A stretch of 64,000 bases of DNA from VMDH01 sp038108875 (lineage in GTDB: Bacteria > Pseudomonadota > Gammaproteobacteria > Magnimaribacterales > D2472). Under the pieces are notes generated by a model. It had not been told where the DNA came from and did no database searches. It saw only the letters and a list, made by a program, of their open reading frames with translations. Both the position numbers and the translations under genes were made by a program. Shown one piece after another: positions 33,702-42,568 of this stretch (the stretch's first letter is position 1; every line of letters starts with the position of its first letter). The stretch lies in the NCBI GenBank assembly GCA_038108875.1, contig JAYNII010000001.1:101004-165003 (forward strand). The letters run 5' to 3'.

Positions 33702-35659
33702 TATTTAACTTTTTGACCTGGTTTGGCTCCAATATCTGGCGAAATTATGAATATTCCTCCATCATCACCGCTTGCTGCCAATACCATGCCCTCAGACACC
33801 CCAAATCTCATTTTTCTAGGTGCCAAATTAAACACTAAGACAACGAGCTTATCAATAAGAGACTCTGGGGCATACCTAGACTTAATTCCTGCAAACACAG
33901 TTTTTTTACCTAGTTCACCAACATCTAAGGTTAATTTTATCAACTTGTCAGCATCTACTATTTCAGTTGCCTCAATTACCCTTGCAACTCTTAGATCAAT
34001 TTTTAAAAAATCATCTATAGTTGAATAAGTTAATTCATTCTGTTTAGTTATATCATTCATTATTTTAAATCCTTGGTCATCAATTCTTGACATAAGCGGT
34101 TCATAATTTACTAAATTAAGCTGAAAAACTTTAGCTTTGAAATCTGCATAATCAAACTTTCCAACAATTTTAAAGATTCTGCTTGTAAGTTTTGGCATCA
34201 CAGGCATTATTGCCAGAGATAAATTTTTGAAAGCATTTATAGCTGTTAAAGCTATAGAGGCAGCGATATCTTCATCATTTTTCCATGGCTCTTTAATATT
34301 AATATAGGAATTGACTTCATCTGAAAGTTCCATAATAAGTTTTATTGCTTTAGAGAATTCTTTAGCTTCATATAGAGAGCTTATCTTATCAAGCTTGGTT
34401 AATTGAGTTTCTAAAAAGGCATCATCAATGGGTATTTTTTTTAAATCTAATTTTTGATTCCTGATGAACGGAATTGATCTGGATAAAATATTTAAGAATT
34501 TTCCCACTACATCAGTGTTAATTTTTTGAGCAAACTCCTGGGTATCAAAATTGATATCCTCTATCTTGTTGTTGAGTTTTGATGCAAAAAAATATCTTAA
34601 TAGTTCAGGATCATATTTGTCTGCAAAATCGTCAGCTGTTATGAATGTCCCTTTTGACTTAGACATTTTTTCACCATTTACAGATAGAAACCCATGAACA
34701 TGAATATGGGAGGGTAATAGAAGCGGAGATTGATTGAGCAATGCTGGCCAGAAGAGACCATGAAAATAGATAATATCTTTGCCAATAAAGTGATGAAGTT
34801 CACTGTTCGCATTTTTGCTACACAATTCTTCAAAATTGTAAGTGTTTGTTTTAGACCAGTGTTTTATGCTGGCAAAATAACCTATTGGGGCATCGACCCA
34901 CACATAGAAAAATTTATTGTTTTCACCGGGTATTTCGAAACCAAAATAGGGTGCATCTCTTGAGATATTCCAACTCTGAATGTCACCTTCTACCCATTCT
35001 TTAAGTTTGTTTTTTACTGCCTCTTGGAACGTACATGTGTTTAGAAAGTTAGCAAGAAAATTTTTAGAGGCTCTAAGATCAAAAAATATCTGTTCCGTAT
35101 CTTTTAAGACCGGTTTTGAGTCAGTATATTTAGAAACAGGATTAATTAAATCTGTTGGTGAATAGGTTGCGCCACAAACTTCACAGTTATCACCTTGTTG
35201 GTTAGCGGCTTCGCATTTAGGGCAGGTTCCTGATATAAAACGATCAGCAAGAAACATCTTTTTTGTTTCGTCATAAAATTGTTGTATGGTCGACTTATAA
35301 ATTAATCCTGCTTCTTTAGCATCCCTATATATTTGATTACATAAGTCTTGGTTTTCCTCTGAATGGGTTGAGTAGTAATTATCATAGGAAATATTAAATT
35401 TATTAAAGGAAGCGATATGATTGAGTTTATCTTCTTTAATAAGGTCTTCTGGAGATTTATTTTCTTTCTCAGCTCTAATCATTGTTGCTGTACCGTGCGT
35501 ATCATCTGCACAGAAGAAATAAATAGCTTTACCTTGTAATCTTAAATTTCTTACCCAAATATCAGCTTGAATATGCTCTAACATGTGTCCAATGTGAATC
35601 GGTCCATTTGTATAGGGGAGCGCACATGTAACAAGGATATTTTTAGATGGTGTCTTCAA
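33701..35659 (-). CDS. metG: Methionine--tRNA ligase
   Basis: A class I synthetase of about 652 residues. It has ILVTCALPYTNGPIHIGHML (HIGH box), a zinc-binding CPKCEAANQQGDNCEVCG knuckle and the KMSKS loop (KMSKSKGTF). A C-terminal tRNA-binding domain starts near FLKIDLRVARVIEAT. I choose a TTG at 35659 as start, giving MKTPSKNILVT, close to the usual N-terminal length. An ATG at 35701 would add 14 residues, but that stretch contains a perfect TATAAT and lies against the divergent apbC start, so it is more likely promoter. Confidence 0.93.
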   Translation of the reverse strand: MKTPSKNILVTCALPYTNGPIHIGHMLEHIQADIWVRNLRLQGKAIYFFCADDTHGTATMIRAEKENKSPEDLIKEDKLNHIASFNKFNISYDNYYSTHSEENQDLCNQIYRDAKEAGLIYKSTIQQFYDETKKMFLADRFISGTCPKCEAANQQGDNCEVCGATYSPTDLINPVSKYTDSKPVLKDTEQIFFDLRASKNFLANFLNTCTFQEAVKNKLKEWVEGDIQSWNISRDAPYFGFEIPGENNKFFYVWVDAPIGYFASIKHWSKTNTYNFEELCSKNANSELHHFIGKDIIYFHGLFWPALLNQSPLLLPSHIHVHGFLSVNGEKMSKSKGTFITADDFADKYDPELLRYFFASKLNNKIEDINFDTQEFAQKINTDVVGKFLNILSRSIPFIRNQKLDLKKIPIDDAFLETQLTKLDKISSLYEAKEFSKAIKLIMELSDEVNSYINIKEPWKNDEDIAASIALTAINAFKNLSLAIMPVMPKLTSRIFKIVGKFDYADFKAKVFQLNLVNYEPLMSRIDDQGFKIMNDITKQNELTYSTIDDFLKIDLRVARVIEATEIVDADKLIKLTLDVGELGKKTVFAGIKSRYAPESLIDKLVVLVFNLAPRKMRFGVSEGMVLAASGDDGGIFIISPDIGAKPGQKVK

Positions 35660-35706
35660 TTTTTTTACTCTAGAGAATGCTATTATATGGAATTTCTTCA
35701 CGCATA

Positions 35707-36423
35707 ATGAATATTAAACATATTTTAGCGATTGGGTCAGCAAAAGGTGGTGTTGGTAAGTCTACTATTTGTGCAAACTTAGCTCTTGCGATGTCTGATA
35801 ATTATCGGGTTGGTATCCTTGATGCAGATATATATGGTCCAAGCCAACATCTATTATTTCAAACGGAATCGTCTAAACCTGAAATCATTGAGCGTGAAGG
35901 TAAGAAAAGACTCAAGCCCATATCAGCTCAAGGAATTGTATTAAATTCAATGGGATTTGTGATGTCATCAGAGGAAGCAGTAATTTGGAGAGGTCCCATG
36001 TTAAGCAATGCCCTCAAGCAGTTGATTGAAGCTACGGATTGGGGTGATTTAGATATTCTAATCGTAGATATGCCTCCAGGCACGGGCGATCCATATTTAA
36101 CTATTGCCAAAGAGATTAAACCCACTGCATCGATTCTTGTTACTACAAATCACATTCTTTCTTTGAGCGATACTGAAAAGTCTAAGATAGCTCTTCAAAA
36201 ATTAGGTATTCCAATTATTGGCTACATAAATAATATGTCTGCTGAAACTTGTCCTCATTGCAACGAACTTTTACATTCAAGTCATCCCATAAGTGATAAA
36301 TTCTTAAAGGGAATACCTTGCATTGGTTCAATTATTAGACACAGTGCATTACAATTAGCACCATCAATTGATTCTGCAAAATTCTTTGAAGAAATTAAAG
36401 CTAATGTTGTTAAATATTTATAG
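35707..36423 (+). CDS. apbC: Mrp/ApbC family iron-sulfur cluster carrier ATPase
   Basis: A 238-residue Mrp/NBP35 P-loop ATPase starting at the ATG at 35707 (MNIKHILAIGSAKGGVGKST). The deviant Walker A GSAKGGVGKST and the DMPPGTGDP switch segment are complete. The CPHC pair in AETCPHCNE is the bridging [4Fe-4S] site of the family. It loads clusters onto apoproteins, which suits a region rich in iron-sulfur enzymes. It is divergent from metG, as in E. coli, and overlaps the start of mlaA. The N-terminal DUF59 domain of long Mrp proteins is absent. Confidence 0.93.
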   Translation: MNIKHILAIGSAKGGVGKSTICANLALAMSDNYRVGILDADIYGPSQHLLFQTESSKPEIIEREGKKRLKPISAQGIVLNSMGFVMSSEEAVIWRGPMLSNALKQLIEATDWGDLDILIVDMPPGTGDPYLTIAKEIKPTASILVTTNHILSLSDTEKSKIALQKLGIPIIGYINNMSAETCPHCNELLHSSHPISDKFLKGIPCIGSIIRHSALQLAPSIDSAKFFEEIKANVVKYL

Positions 36424-37132
36424 AAAAATTTTTACAGTTTTATTGTTTCTAGTTTTTTTACCACTTGAGGCTAATAATGATCCATTTGAAGAAATTAATA
36501 GAACCATTTGGAAAATCAATGAAACTTTAGACGATAACTTTGCTAAGCCCATTGCAGAAGTATACGAGACGGTTACGCCAACCTTTGTTCAATCAGGCAT
36601 CACCAATTTTTTTAAAAACATAAATGAAGTTGATAATACTATAAACCAACTTCTTCAAGGGAAACCCGCTTTAGCCATAAATGACTTTACCAGGTTTGTC
36701 ATTAATTCAACCATAGGATTAGCAGGTTTTATAGATGTAGCTTCATCTATAGGACTTGAGAGGCATAGGGAAGATTTCGGGCAAACACTCGCTGTTTGGG
36801 GTTTTTCTCAGGGACCATATTTAATGCTGCCAATATTGGGGCCAAGCACCCCAAGAGACTTAATGAGTCGCCCCATAACTTCATTCTTATCGGGAACTTT
36901 TGCAATAGAAGATACAGAAGTGCGTTTAGGGTTAACTGCGTTAGATGCTTTAGAAACTAGAGCGAGGTTATTACACGTAGAAACATTGATAATTGGCGAC
37001 AAGTACTCATTTGTAAGAGACTCCTATCTTCAAGCTTCTGAATTTGAAGCAAAAGACGGATTACTAGAAGGAGATGATTTTCTTGATGATATGGATGAAT
37101 TTTTTATTGATGATCTTGAGATTGCTCCTTGA
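36404..37132 (+). CDS. mlaA: MlaA/VacJ family protein without lipobox Cys
   Basis: About 242 residues from the ATG at 36404; an ATG at 36368 would place a charged stretch before the signal peptide. MlaA blocks are DPFEEINRTIWKINE, INDFTRFVINSTIGLAGFID and RHREDFGQTLAVWGF with GPYLMLPILGPSTPRD. MlaA sits in the outer membrane and removes misplaced phospholipid from the outer leaflet via the Mla pathway. The signal peptide (LLFLVFLPLEANNDP) has no Cys at the cleavage site, so this version would not be lipidated. It converges on dusA with a 29-base overlap. Confidence 0.88.
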   Translation: MLLNIYRKIFTVLLFLVFLPLEANNDPFEEINRTIWKINETLDDNFAKPIAEVYETVTPTFVQSGITNFFKNINEVDNTINQLLQGKPALAINDFTRFVINSTIGLAGFIDVASSIGLERHREDFGQTLAVWGFSQGPYLMLPILGPSTPRDLMSRPITSFLSGTFAIEDTEVRLGLTALDALETRARLLHVETLIIGDKYSFVRDSYLQASEFEAKDGLLEGDDFLDDMDEFFIDDLEIAP

Positions 37133-38075
37133 GAAAGTCTCTAATAGGCAAGCTAGATAGACTTTGCATTGATTCATTAACTATTGCGCGAAAAGTCCTT
37201 GCATTGTGTTCTGATTTATAAATTCCAAAGATATGTTTGAGCATTATTTTATATTCGCTAGCATTTCTTTTGCTGCTGTCTAGATAATCTAAGTACCAAA
37301 GTAATAACTCGTTTCTTAGCAAATTGCTTGCAATATCTCCAAAAATTTTTTCATCTACGGACTTTAAAAACATGGGATTATCGTATGCTTCTCTTCCAAC
37401 CATTACTCCATCTACATAATTGAGATGAAGAATGCATTCATCAATAGTGGTAATACCTCCGTTTAAAATGATATTTAATTTTGGAAATTCATTCTTTAGT
37501 TTATATACATAATGATATTTAAGAGGAGGGATAGTTCTGTTCTGCCTTGGGCTTAATCCACTCAAGATTGCATTTCTAGCATGAATAATAAAAGTATCTA
37601 TACCGGCGTTCGATATTTCTTCGACAAAGTTTGCTATAAACTCATAACTTTCTTCTTTATCAATACCAATTCTGCATTTGATTGTTAAAGGCGTCTTAGT
37701 AACACTTTGAATTGCAGCTATGCATTTTTTTACTAGATTAATCTCAAGCATCAGGGCGGCACCAAATGAGCCTTTTTGAACTCTTTCAGAAGGACAACCT
37801 AGATTTAGATTTATTTCGTCGTATCCATATTGGTCACATAATATTGCGGCTTTAGAAAGCAACTCTGGTTCAGAACCGCCTAGCTGAATTGCTACTGGAT
37901 GTTCTTCGCTTCCAAACTCTAGTTTGTGGGTTAGGTTGCCATGAATTAAAGCATTTACCGCAATCATCTCAGTATAAAGCAAAGCATTTTTAGTGATTCT
38001 TCGATGCAATCTCCTGTTGTGCGTATCTGTGCATTGCATCATAGGTGCAATGCAAAACTTATGATTGAGGGACAT
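37104..38075 (-). CDS. dusA: tRNA-dihydrouridine(20/20a) synthase DusA
   Basis: A 323-residue FMN-dependent Dus protein. It has the opening FCIAPMMQCTDTHNR, the TEMIAVNALIHG strand, catalytic Cys in NLGCPSERVQKGSFGAALM, and FMN-site ILNGGITTIDEC and DGVMVGREAYDNP. DHNRR-like and GSFGAALM variants mark DusA rather than DusB/C. It reduces uridine 20/20a in the tRNA D-loop using NADPH. Its start lies right after the nhaB stop. Confidence 0.94.
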   Translation of the reverse strand: MSLNHKFCIAPMMQCTDTHNRRLHRRITKNALLYTEMIAVNALIHGNLTHKLEFGSEEHPVAIQLGGSEPELLSKAAILCDQYGYDEINLNLGCPSERVQKGSFGAALMLEINLVKKCIAAIQSVTKTPLTIKCRIGIDKEESYEFIANFVEEISNAGIDTFIIHARNAILSGLSPRQNRTIPPLKYHYVYKLKNEFPKLNIILNGGITTIDECILHLNYVDGVMVGREAYDNPMFLKSVDEKIFGDIASNLLRNELLLWYLDYLDSSKRNASEYKIMLKHIFGIYKSEHNARTFRAIVNESMQSLSSLPIRDFLKEQSQDHQ

Positions 38076-39593
38076 CTAGAACATCGCGGAGACGGCTATA
38101 AAGCCAACAATAGTTAAAACCACTGTATAGGGCAAAGCCATATAAACCATTCTCATATAAGAGAGATTGATTAAGGGAGCTGCTGAGGATGTCAATAAAA
38201 ATAAGAAGGCAGCCTGACCATTTGGGGTCGCAACACTAGGTATATTGGTACCCGTATTAACTGCTATAGCTAAATGATCAAAATGCTCACGAGTAATTAA
38301 CCCGCTATCAAGGGCATCCTTTATTTCACTTATATAAACAGTTGCAACAAACACGTTATCACTTATTGCTGATAAAACTCCATTTGCTAAATAAAACATA
38401 GGAGCTTGAACTTCTATTGGATGAGCAAAAACAAAGTTTACAACTGGTATGAATAAATTTTGTTCATGAATTACACTAACAATAGCAAAAAAAACAACCA
38501 ATAATGCAGTAAAAGGAAGCGCTTCATTGAAAGCTGGTCCAATATCATGTTCATCGGTAATGCCTTTGAAAGCAGTTAAGAGAACGATTACACCTAGTCC
38601 AATAATGCCTACTTCCGCTACATGGAAAGCTAACGCAAGAATTAATAAGAGCCCAACTATAATTTCTATATATAGTCTTGTCTGATATTGTGGAGTTTGT
38701 CTTGCTTCTTCGTATTTATCAAATGCTAAAAATATTTCTTTGATTTCAGTTGGCAGATGAGTTCCATATGAAAATAGTCTTAATTTCTCTAAAGTTACGC
38801 ATAAAGCTAAACCTGTTATAAAGACGGGAACGGTAACAGGAGACATTTTATGAAGAAAATCCATAAATTCCCATCCAGCTACATGGGCAATCAATAAATT
38901 CTGAGGCTCGCCAACAATCGTACAAACTCCGCCCAGTGCGGTACCAACTACGCCATGCATTACTAAATCTCTAAGAAAAGATTTAAAGTTATCTAATTCT
39001 TCTAATCCTTTATTTGAAAGATAAGTGTCATCAGAAATATTGTGATCTACCTTATCAAAGCCAAAATTGGACATTGCTAAATGAAATACTCTATAAAATC
39101 CAATAATTACAGTGATCAACACAGCTGTAACTGTAAGCGCATCTAAGAAAGCAGAGAGAAAAGCTGCAACAAAGCAGAATAATAAAGACAGTTTTGTTTT
39201 AGAGTGGACCTTTAAGAGTAATTTGGTAAATATTACCAGCATAAGGTTTTTCATGAAATAAATCCCTGCAACCATGAATACAAGAAGCAAGACTACCTGC
39301 AAATTATGTTCCACTTCATAATAAATTGAATCCGGATTGGTAAGACCCATGAGAATAGCTTGAATTGCCAGAAGTCCCCCAGGTTGCAGCGGATAACACT
39401 TAAGGGCAAGAGCGAGAGTAAAAATAAACTCAAGTAGTAAGATCCAGCCCACAATAAAACTTCCATTTGCACCTATTCCATTTAAGAAATAGAGAAGAAT
39501 TGGATTTATTAGTAAACAACCAATAATAGTTTTTTTATACCATTCTGGAGACGATCCGAGGAAAAGACCATAGAAGTTACTTATAATAGTCAT
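38076..39593 (-). CDS. nhaB: Na+/H+ antiporter NhaB
   Basis: A 505-residue membrane protein, matching NhaB in length and layout. Recognisable parts are SSPEWYKKTIIG at the start, EFIFTLALALKCYPLQPGGLLAIQA, VFMVAGIYFMKNLMLVIFTKLLL and the acidic SAFLDALTVTAVLI segment thought to carry ions. It exports Na+ in exchange for protons, fitting a marine habitat. Its ATG abuts the ATG of nudC on the other strand with no bases between, so each promoter lies inside the other gene. Confidence 0.95.
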   Translation of the reverse strand: MTIISNFYGLFLGSSPEWYKKTIIGCLLINPILLYFLNGIGANGSFIVGWILLLEFIFTLALALKCYPLQPGGLLAIQAILMGLTNPDSIYYEVEHNLQVVLLLVFMVAGIYFMKNLMLVIFTKLLLKVHSKTKLSLLFCFVAAFLSAFLDALTVTAVLITVIIGFYRVFHLAMSNFGFDKVDHNISDDTYLSNKGLEELDNFKSFLRDLVMHGVVGTALGGVCTIVGEPQNLLIAHVAGWEFMDFLHKMSPVTVPVFITGLALCVTLEKLRLFSYGTHLPTEIKEIFLAFDKYEEARQTPQYQTRLYIEIIVGLLLILALAFHVAEVGIIGLGVIVLLTAFKGITDEHDIGPAFNEALPFTALLVVFFAIVSVIHEQNLFIPVVNFVFAHPIEVQAPMFYLANGVLSAISDNVFVATVYISEIKDALDSGLITREHFDHLAIAVNTGTNIPSVATPNGQAAFLFLLTSSAAPLINLSYMRMVYMALPYTVVLTIVGFIAVSAMF

Positions 39594-40418
39594 ATGTTGT
39601 TAATCCGGGAAATATACGAGTCTATACCACCAAACTCAAAAATAATATTAAGTTGTAATCATAAGATAATATTTAATACAGAGCAAAATTCTTATTGTTT
39701 TTATGATGATCTGACTAGCCAATCATTTAACAATAAAAAATTTCTAGCGATTGCTCGTGATAATTCTGAATACATATGCACTGTTCATTTAGATGATTCT
39801 GGTTTGAATGAAATATTAAGTTTAAATAATCATTTAGAAGTTCATGATTTAAGGCGTTCATTCAATATGCTTGATGAAAACCTTTTTAAGCTTATATCAA
39901 GAGCTGTAGAACTTTCAATTTGGCTTAATGAGTCGAACTACTGCGGTATTTGTGGCTCCTCAACCTTTTTTAACAATGTTGAAAAGGCATTTGGATGCAG
40001 TTGTTCAAAAAAGATACTCTATCCAAATATTTCCCCTTGTATCATCACTTTAATTACAAATGAGGATATGGTACTTCTCGGAAGAGCTAAATTCTTTCCT
40101 GCTGGACTATTTAGTACTTTAGCTGGATTCATAGAAGCGGGAGAGTCTGCTGAGGATGCTCTACATCGAGAGGTTGAGGAGGAAGTTGGGCTTCGAGTAA
40201 CTAATATCCAATATTATGGAAGCCAGTCTTGGCCATTTCCAAGTCAGATAATGTTAGGATTTTATTGTCAGTACCTGAGTGGTTCAATAAGGGTGAATCC
40301 TGATGAGTTAGAGGCTGCACAATGGTTTCACATTAGTGAGCTACCACAGGTGCCTCCAACTACTTCAATTTCAGGTAAGCTTATTCACTCTTATATCTTG
40401 GATCGTTCAAAGCCCTAA
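39594..40418 (+). CDS. nudC: NAD+ diphosphatase / RNA decapping Nudix hydrolase NudC
   Basis: A 274-residue Nudix enzyme. A zinc ribbon (CGICG, then CSC) precedes the Nudix box GFIEAGESAEDALHREVEEE. The NADH-specific motif SQPWPFPxS appears as SQSWPFPSQ with the first Pro replaced by Ser. It cleaves NAD(H) to NMN and AMP and removes NAD caps from RNA. A TATAAT at 39582-39587 ends 6 bases before the ATG, so the mRNA may begin at the start codon. Its end overlaps the convergent rne gene by 38 bases. Confidence 0.92.
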   Translation: MLLIREIYESIPPNSKIILSCNHKIIFNTEQNSYCFYDDLTSQSFNNKKFLAIARDNSEYICTVHLDDSGLNEILSLNNHLEVHDLRRSFNMLDENLFKLISRAVELSIWLNESNYCGICGSSTFFNNVEKAFGCSCSKKILYPNISPCIITLITNEDMVLLGRAKFFPAGLFSTLAGFIEAGESAEDALHREVEEEVGLRVTNIQYYGSQSWPFPSQIMLGFYCQYLSGSIRVNPDELEAAQWFHISELPQVPPTTSISGKLIHSYILDRSKP

Positions 40419-42369
40419 TAGGTTTCTCAGTTTTAACTGAAGTTTGTTCATTAACTTCAACAGCAACTTGATTATTTATGGGTTTATTATTTTCTAGAGC
40501 CTCAGGGATATTATTGTTTATTTCTAAAGCGGCAGTGGTGTTTGAACTTTCGTTAGCTTTAGCAGGAGATTTCCTCTGAACACTTCTAGGATTCTTTCGA
40601 GGCCTTCTTGTTGAGTTATTTTCATTTTTTCTATTATCAGGTTTATTCGATCTATTATTTTCAGTAATGTTTTTATTATTTTTTTGTTTATTGAAATTTC
40701 TCTTTTTTCTAACAACAGGTTTATCTGATTTTTTTTCTTCTTTCTTCTTAGATTTAAATAGAGAAGTTATAGAAGATAGTAAGCCTCCAGTTTTTTTTGG
40801 TCTTTTTGGTGGTTTTGATACTTTTACCAATGGATCAGCTATTGTTTTAGATGAAGTAGTGTTTCTCCATTCAATTTTTGGATCTGGACTTGATGGAGCT
40901 AGATCAAATGAATACCTAGCTTTAGTTTCAGTATCTTTTATTCTAATAACTTTGTAATAGGGTCGTGATCTATAGGGATCAGCAATAATCACTATATTTA
41001 CTCTTGTTTGATCTTCAATTTTGATTATTTCTCTTCTCTTTTCATTTAAAAGATAGCTTGCTACATCTGAAGGCAAAAAAGCATGAACTTCAGCTGTATT
41101 TTCCTTCATGGTATCCTCACTAATAATTCTAAGAATCGAATCACCTAATGATTTTGGACCTCTTACCATAACATGCTGAATATCGTAAGTTTCATTTAGA
41201 GAAGGTCTTAATCTTTGTCTGGACAACTCTAATAGGCCAAATTTAGATATATCGCTAATTTGTATCCTCGCTCTATCTGAATGAACTGCATGTCTCATTG
41301 CTTGCTCGACCTTCTTCTGGTTCTCCTCAGTAACCATATCTATGAAGTCTATAACTATTAATCCTCCCAGATCACGCAACCTTAGTTGTCTTGCAATTTC
41401 ATGAGCTGCTTCGAGATTAGTTGCTAATGCAGTCTCCTCTATATCCCTTCCTTTAGTGGCTCTTGCAGAGTTCACATCAATAGTAACCATAGCTTCCGTT
41501 GGGTCTATAACTAGTGCACCACCTGAAGGAAGTGTAATCTCTCTATTAAAGGCAGATTCTATTTGAGACTCAACTTGGTATCTATTAAACAGAGGAATAT
41601 CTTCATCATAAAACTTAACTTTCTGAGCATGATCAGGAATCACAGCTTCGGCAAAAGCCAAGGCTTCTTGATATACATTTTTATCATCTATTAATATTTC
41701 TTCTATATCCTCCCTGTAATAATCTCTAAAAACTCTTAAGAGTAAATTGTCATCTTTGTAAATAAGGGTAGGGCAGGATGTATTGCCAAAATTTTTACTT
41801 ATCTCTTCCCATAAAGATATTAGGTAATTAAGATCCCATTGAAGTTCATTCTTATTTCTTCCCAAACCTGCTGTTCTTACAATCACACTCATTCCTTCAG
41901 GGATATTTAGATCTTGAAGGATTGTCTTGACTTGGTCTCGCTCTTCACCAGAGATTCTTCTAGAGACCCCGCCGGCTTTTTCAGAATTTGGAATTAATAC
42001 TAGAAATCTTCCTGCAAGAGAAAGTTGAGTTGATAAAGCGGCCCCTTTAGTTCCTCTTTCTTCTTTGAGTATTTGTACTATGATTTCATCGCCATCTTTG
42101 AGTGTACATGACTTCTTGCCACTATGATCCTTAATATAAAAACTTTCTGTAAGTTCTTTTAAGGGTAAAAAACCATGCTTCTCTGATCCAAAATCTACAA
42201 ATGCAGCATCAAGACTTGATTCAATTCTTGATACTTTTGCCTTAAAGATACTTCCTTTAAGTAACGATTGTGAGTCAGAATCGCTGTCCAGATCATATAA
42301 CTTAGAACCTTCTATTAGAGCAATACGCAACTCATTGTTATATGAATTATTCATTAAAATTCTTTTCAT
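40381..42369 (-). CDS. rne: Ribonuclease E lacking the CPxC zinc link
   Basis: A 662-residue RNase E, far shorter than the E. coli protein because the C-terminal scaffold is reduced to about 160 residues. An S1 RNA-binding domain lies near 36-125. The DNase-like domain carries the catalytic Asp motifs TIDVNSARATKG and IVIDFIDM. Where CPRCSGTG should follow SRQRLRPSLNE, this protein has HVMVRGPKSLG, so both zinc-link Cys are missing. The tail is rich in Lys, Arg and Asn and probably binds RNA. It initiates mRNA decay and processes rRNA and tRNA. A structured leader precedes the gene. Confidence 0.93.
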   Translation of the reverse strand: MKRILMNNSYNNELRIALIEGSKLYDLDSDSDSQSLLKGSIFKAKVSRIESSLDAAFVDFGSEKHGFLPLKELTESFYIKDHSGKKSCTLKDGDEIIVQILKEERGTKGAALSTQLSLAGRFLVLIPNSEKAGGVSRRISGEERDQVKTILQDLNIPEGMSVIVRTAGLGRNKNELQWDLNYLISLWEEISKNFGNTSCPTLIYKDDNLLLRVFRDYYREDIEEILIDDKNVYQEALAFAEAVIPDHAQKVKFYDEDIPLFNRYQVESQIESAFNREITLPSGGALVIDPTEAMVTIDVNSARATKGRDIEETALATNLEAAHEIARQLRLRDLGGLIVIDFIDMVTEENQKKVEQAMRHAVHSDRARIQISDISKFGLLELSRQRLRPSLNETYDIQHVMVRGPKSLGDSILRIISEDTMKENTAEVHAFLPSDVASYLLNEKRREIIKIEDQTRVNIVIIADPYRSRPYYKVIRIKDTETKARYSFDLAPSSPDPKIEWRNTTSSKTIADPLVKVSKPPKRPKKTGGLLSSITSLFKSKKKEEKKSDKPVVRKKRNFNKQKNNKNITENNRSNKPDNRKNENNSTRRPRKNPRSVQRKSPAKANESSNTTAALEINNNIPEALENNKPINNQVAVEVNEQTSVKTEKPIRALNDPRYKSE

Positions 42370-42384
42370 TTTTTTTCCTTATAT

Positions 42385-42500
42385 GAAGAAAGACAAGTAA
42401 CTTCGTTACTTTAATGAACGCATTAAGTCTTACGTTTACATTGCTTAATGCGTGAGCCTTTAAGTTAAAGGCTTGGGTATAAACTTTTCTTGTCTTATTC
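42385..42500 (-). promoter_or_regulatory. Multi-hairpin leader upstream of rne
   Basis: Four inverted repeats are nested here. An outer stem pairs 42390-42397 with 42489-42496 (AAGACAAG/CTTGTCTT). Inside are a small hairpin TAAC/GTTA at 42398-42408, a perfect 10-bp stem ACGCATTAAG/CTTAATGCGT at 42418-42427 and 42444-42453 with a 16-base loop, and GCCTTTA/TAAAGGC at 42456-42472 with a 3-base loop. It begins about 16 bases ahead of the rne ATG, which has an AAGGA site. RNase E genes of enteric bacteria have a leader through which the enzyme cleaves its own mRNA; this could be an equivalent. It could also act on the rluC side. Confidence 0.6.
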
Positions 42501-42568
42501 TTTTAAAATAAAATATATCAGCTATTTTTTTTCTTCTAAAATAGCGCTTAAGCGTGCATTCTACCAAA

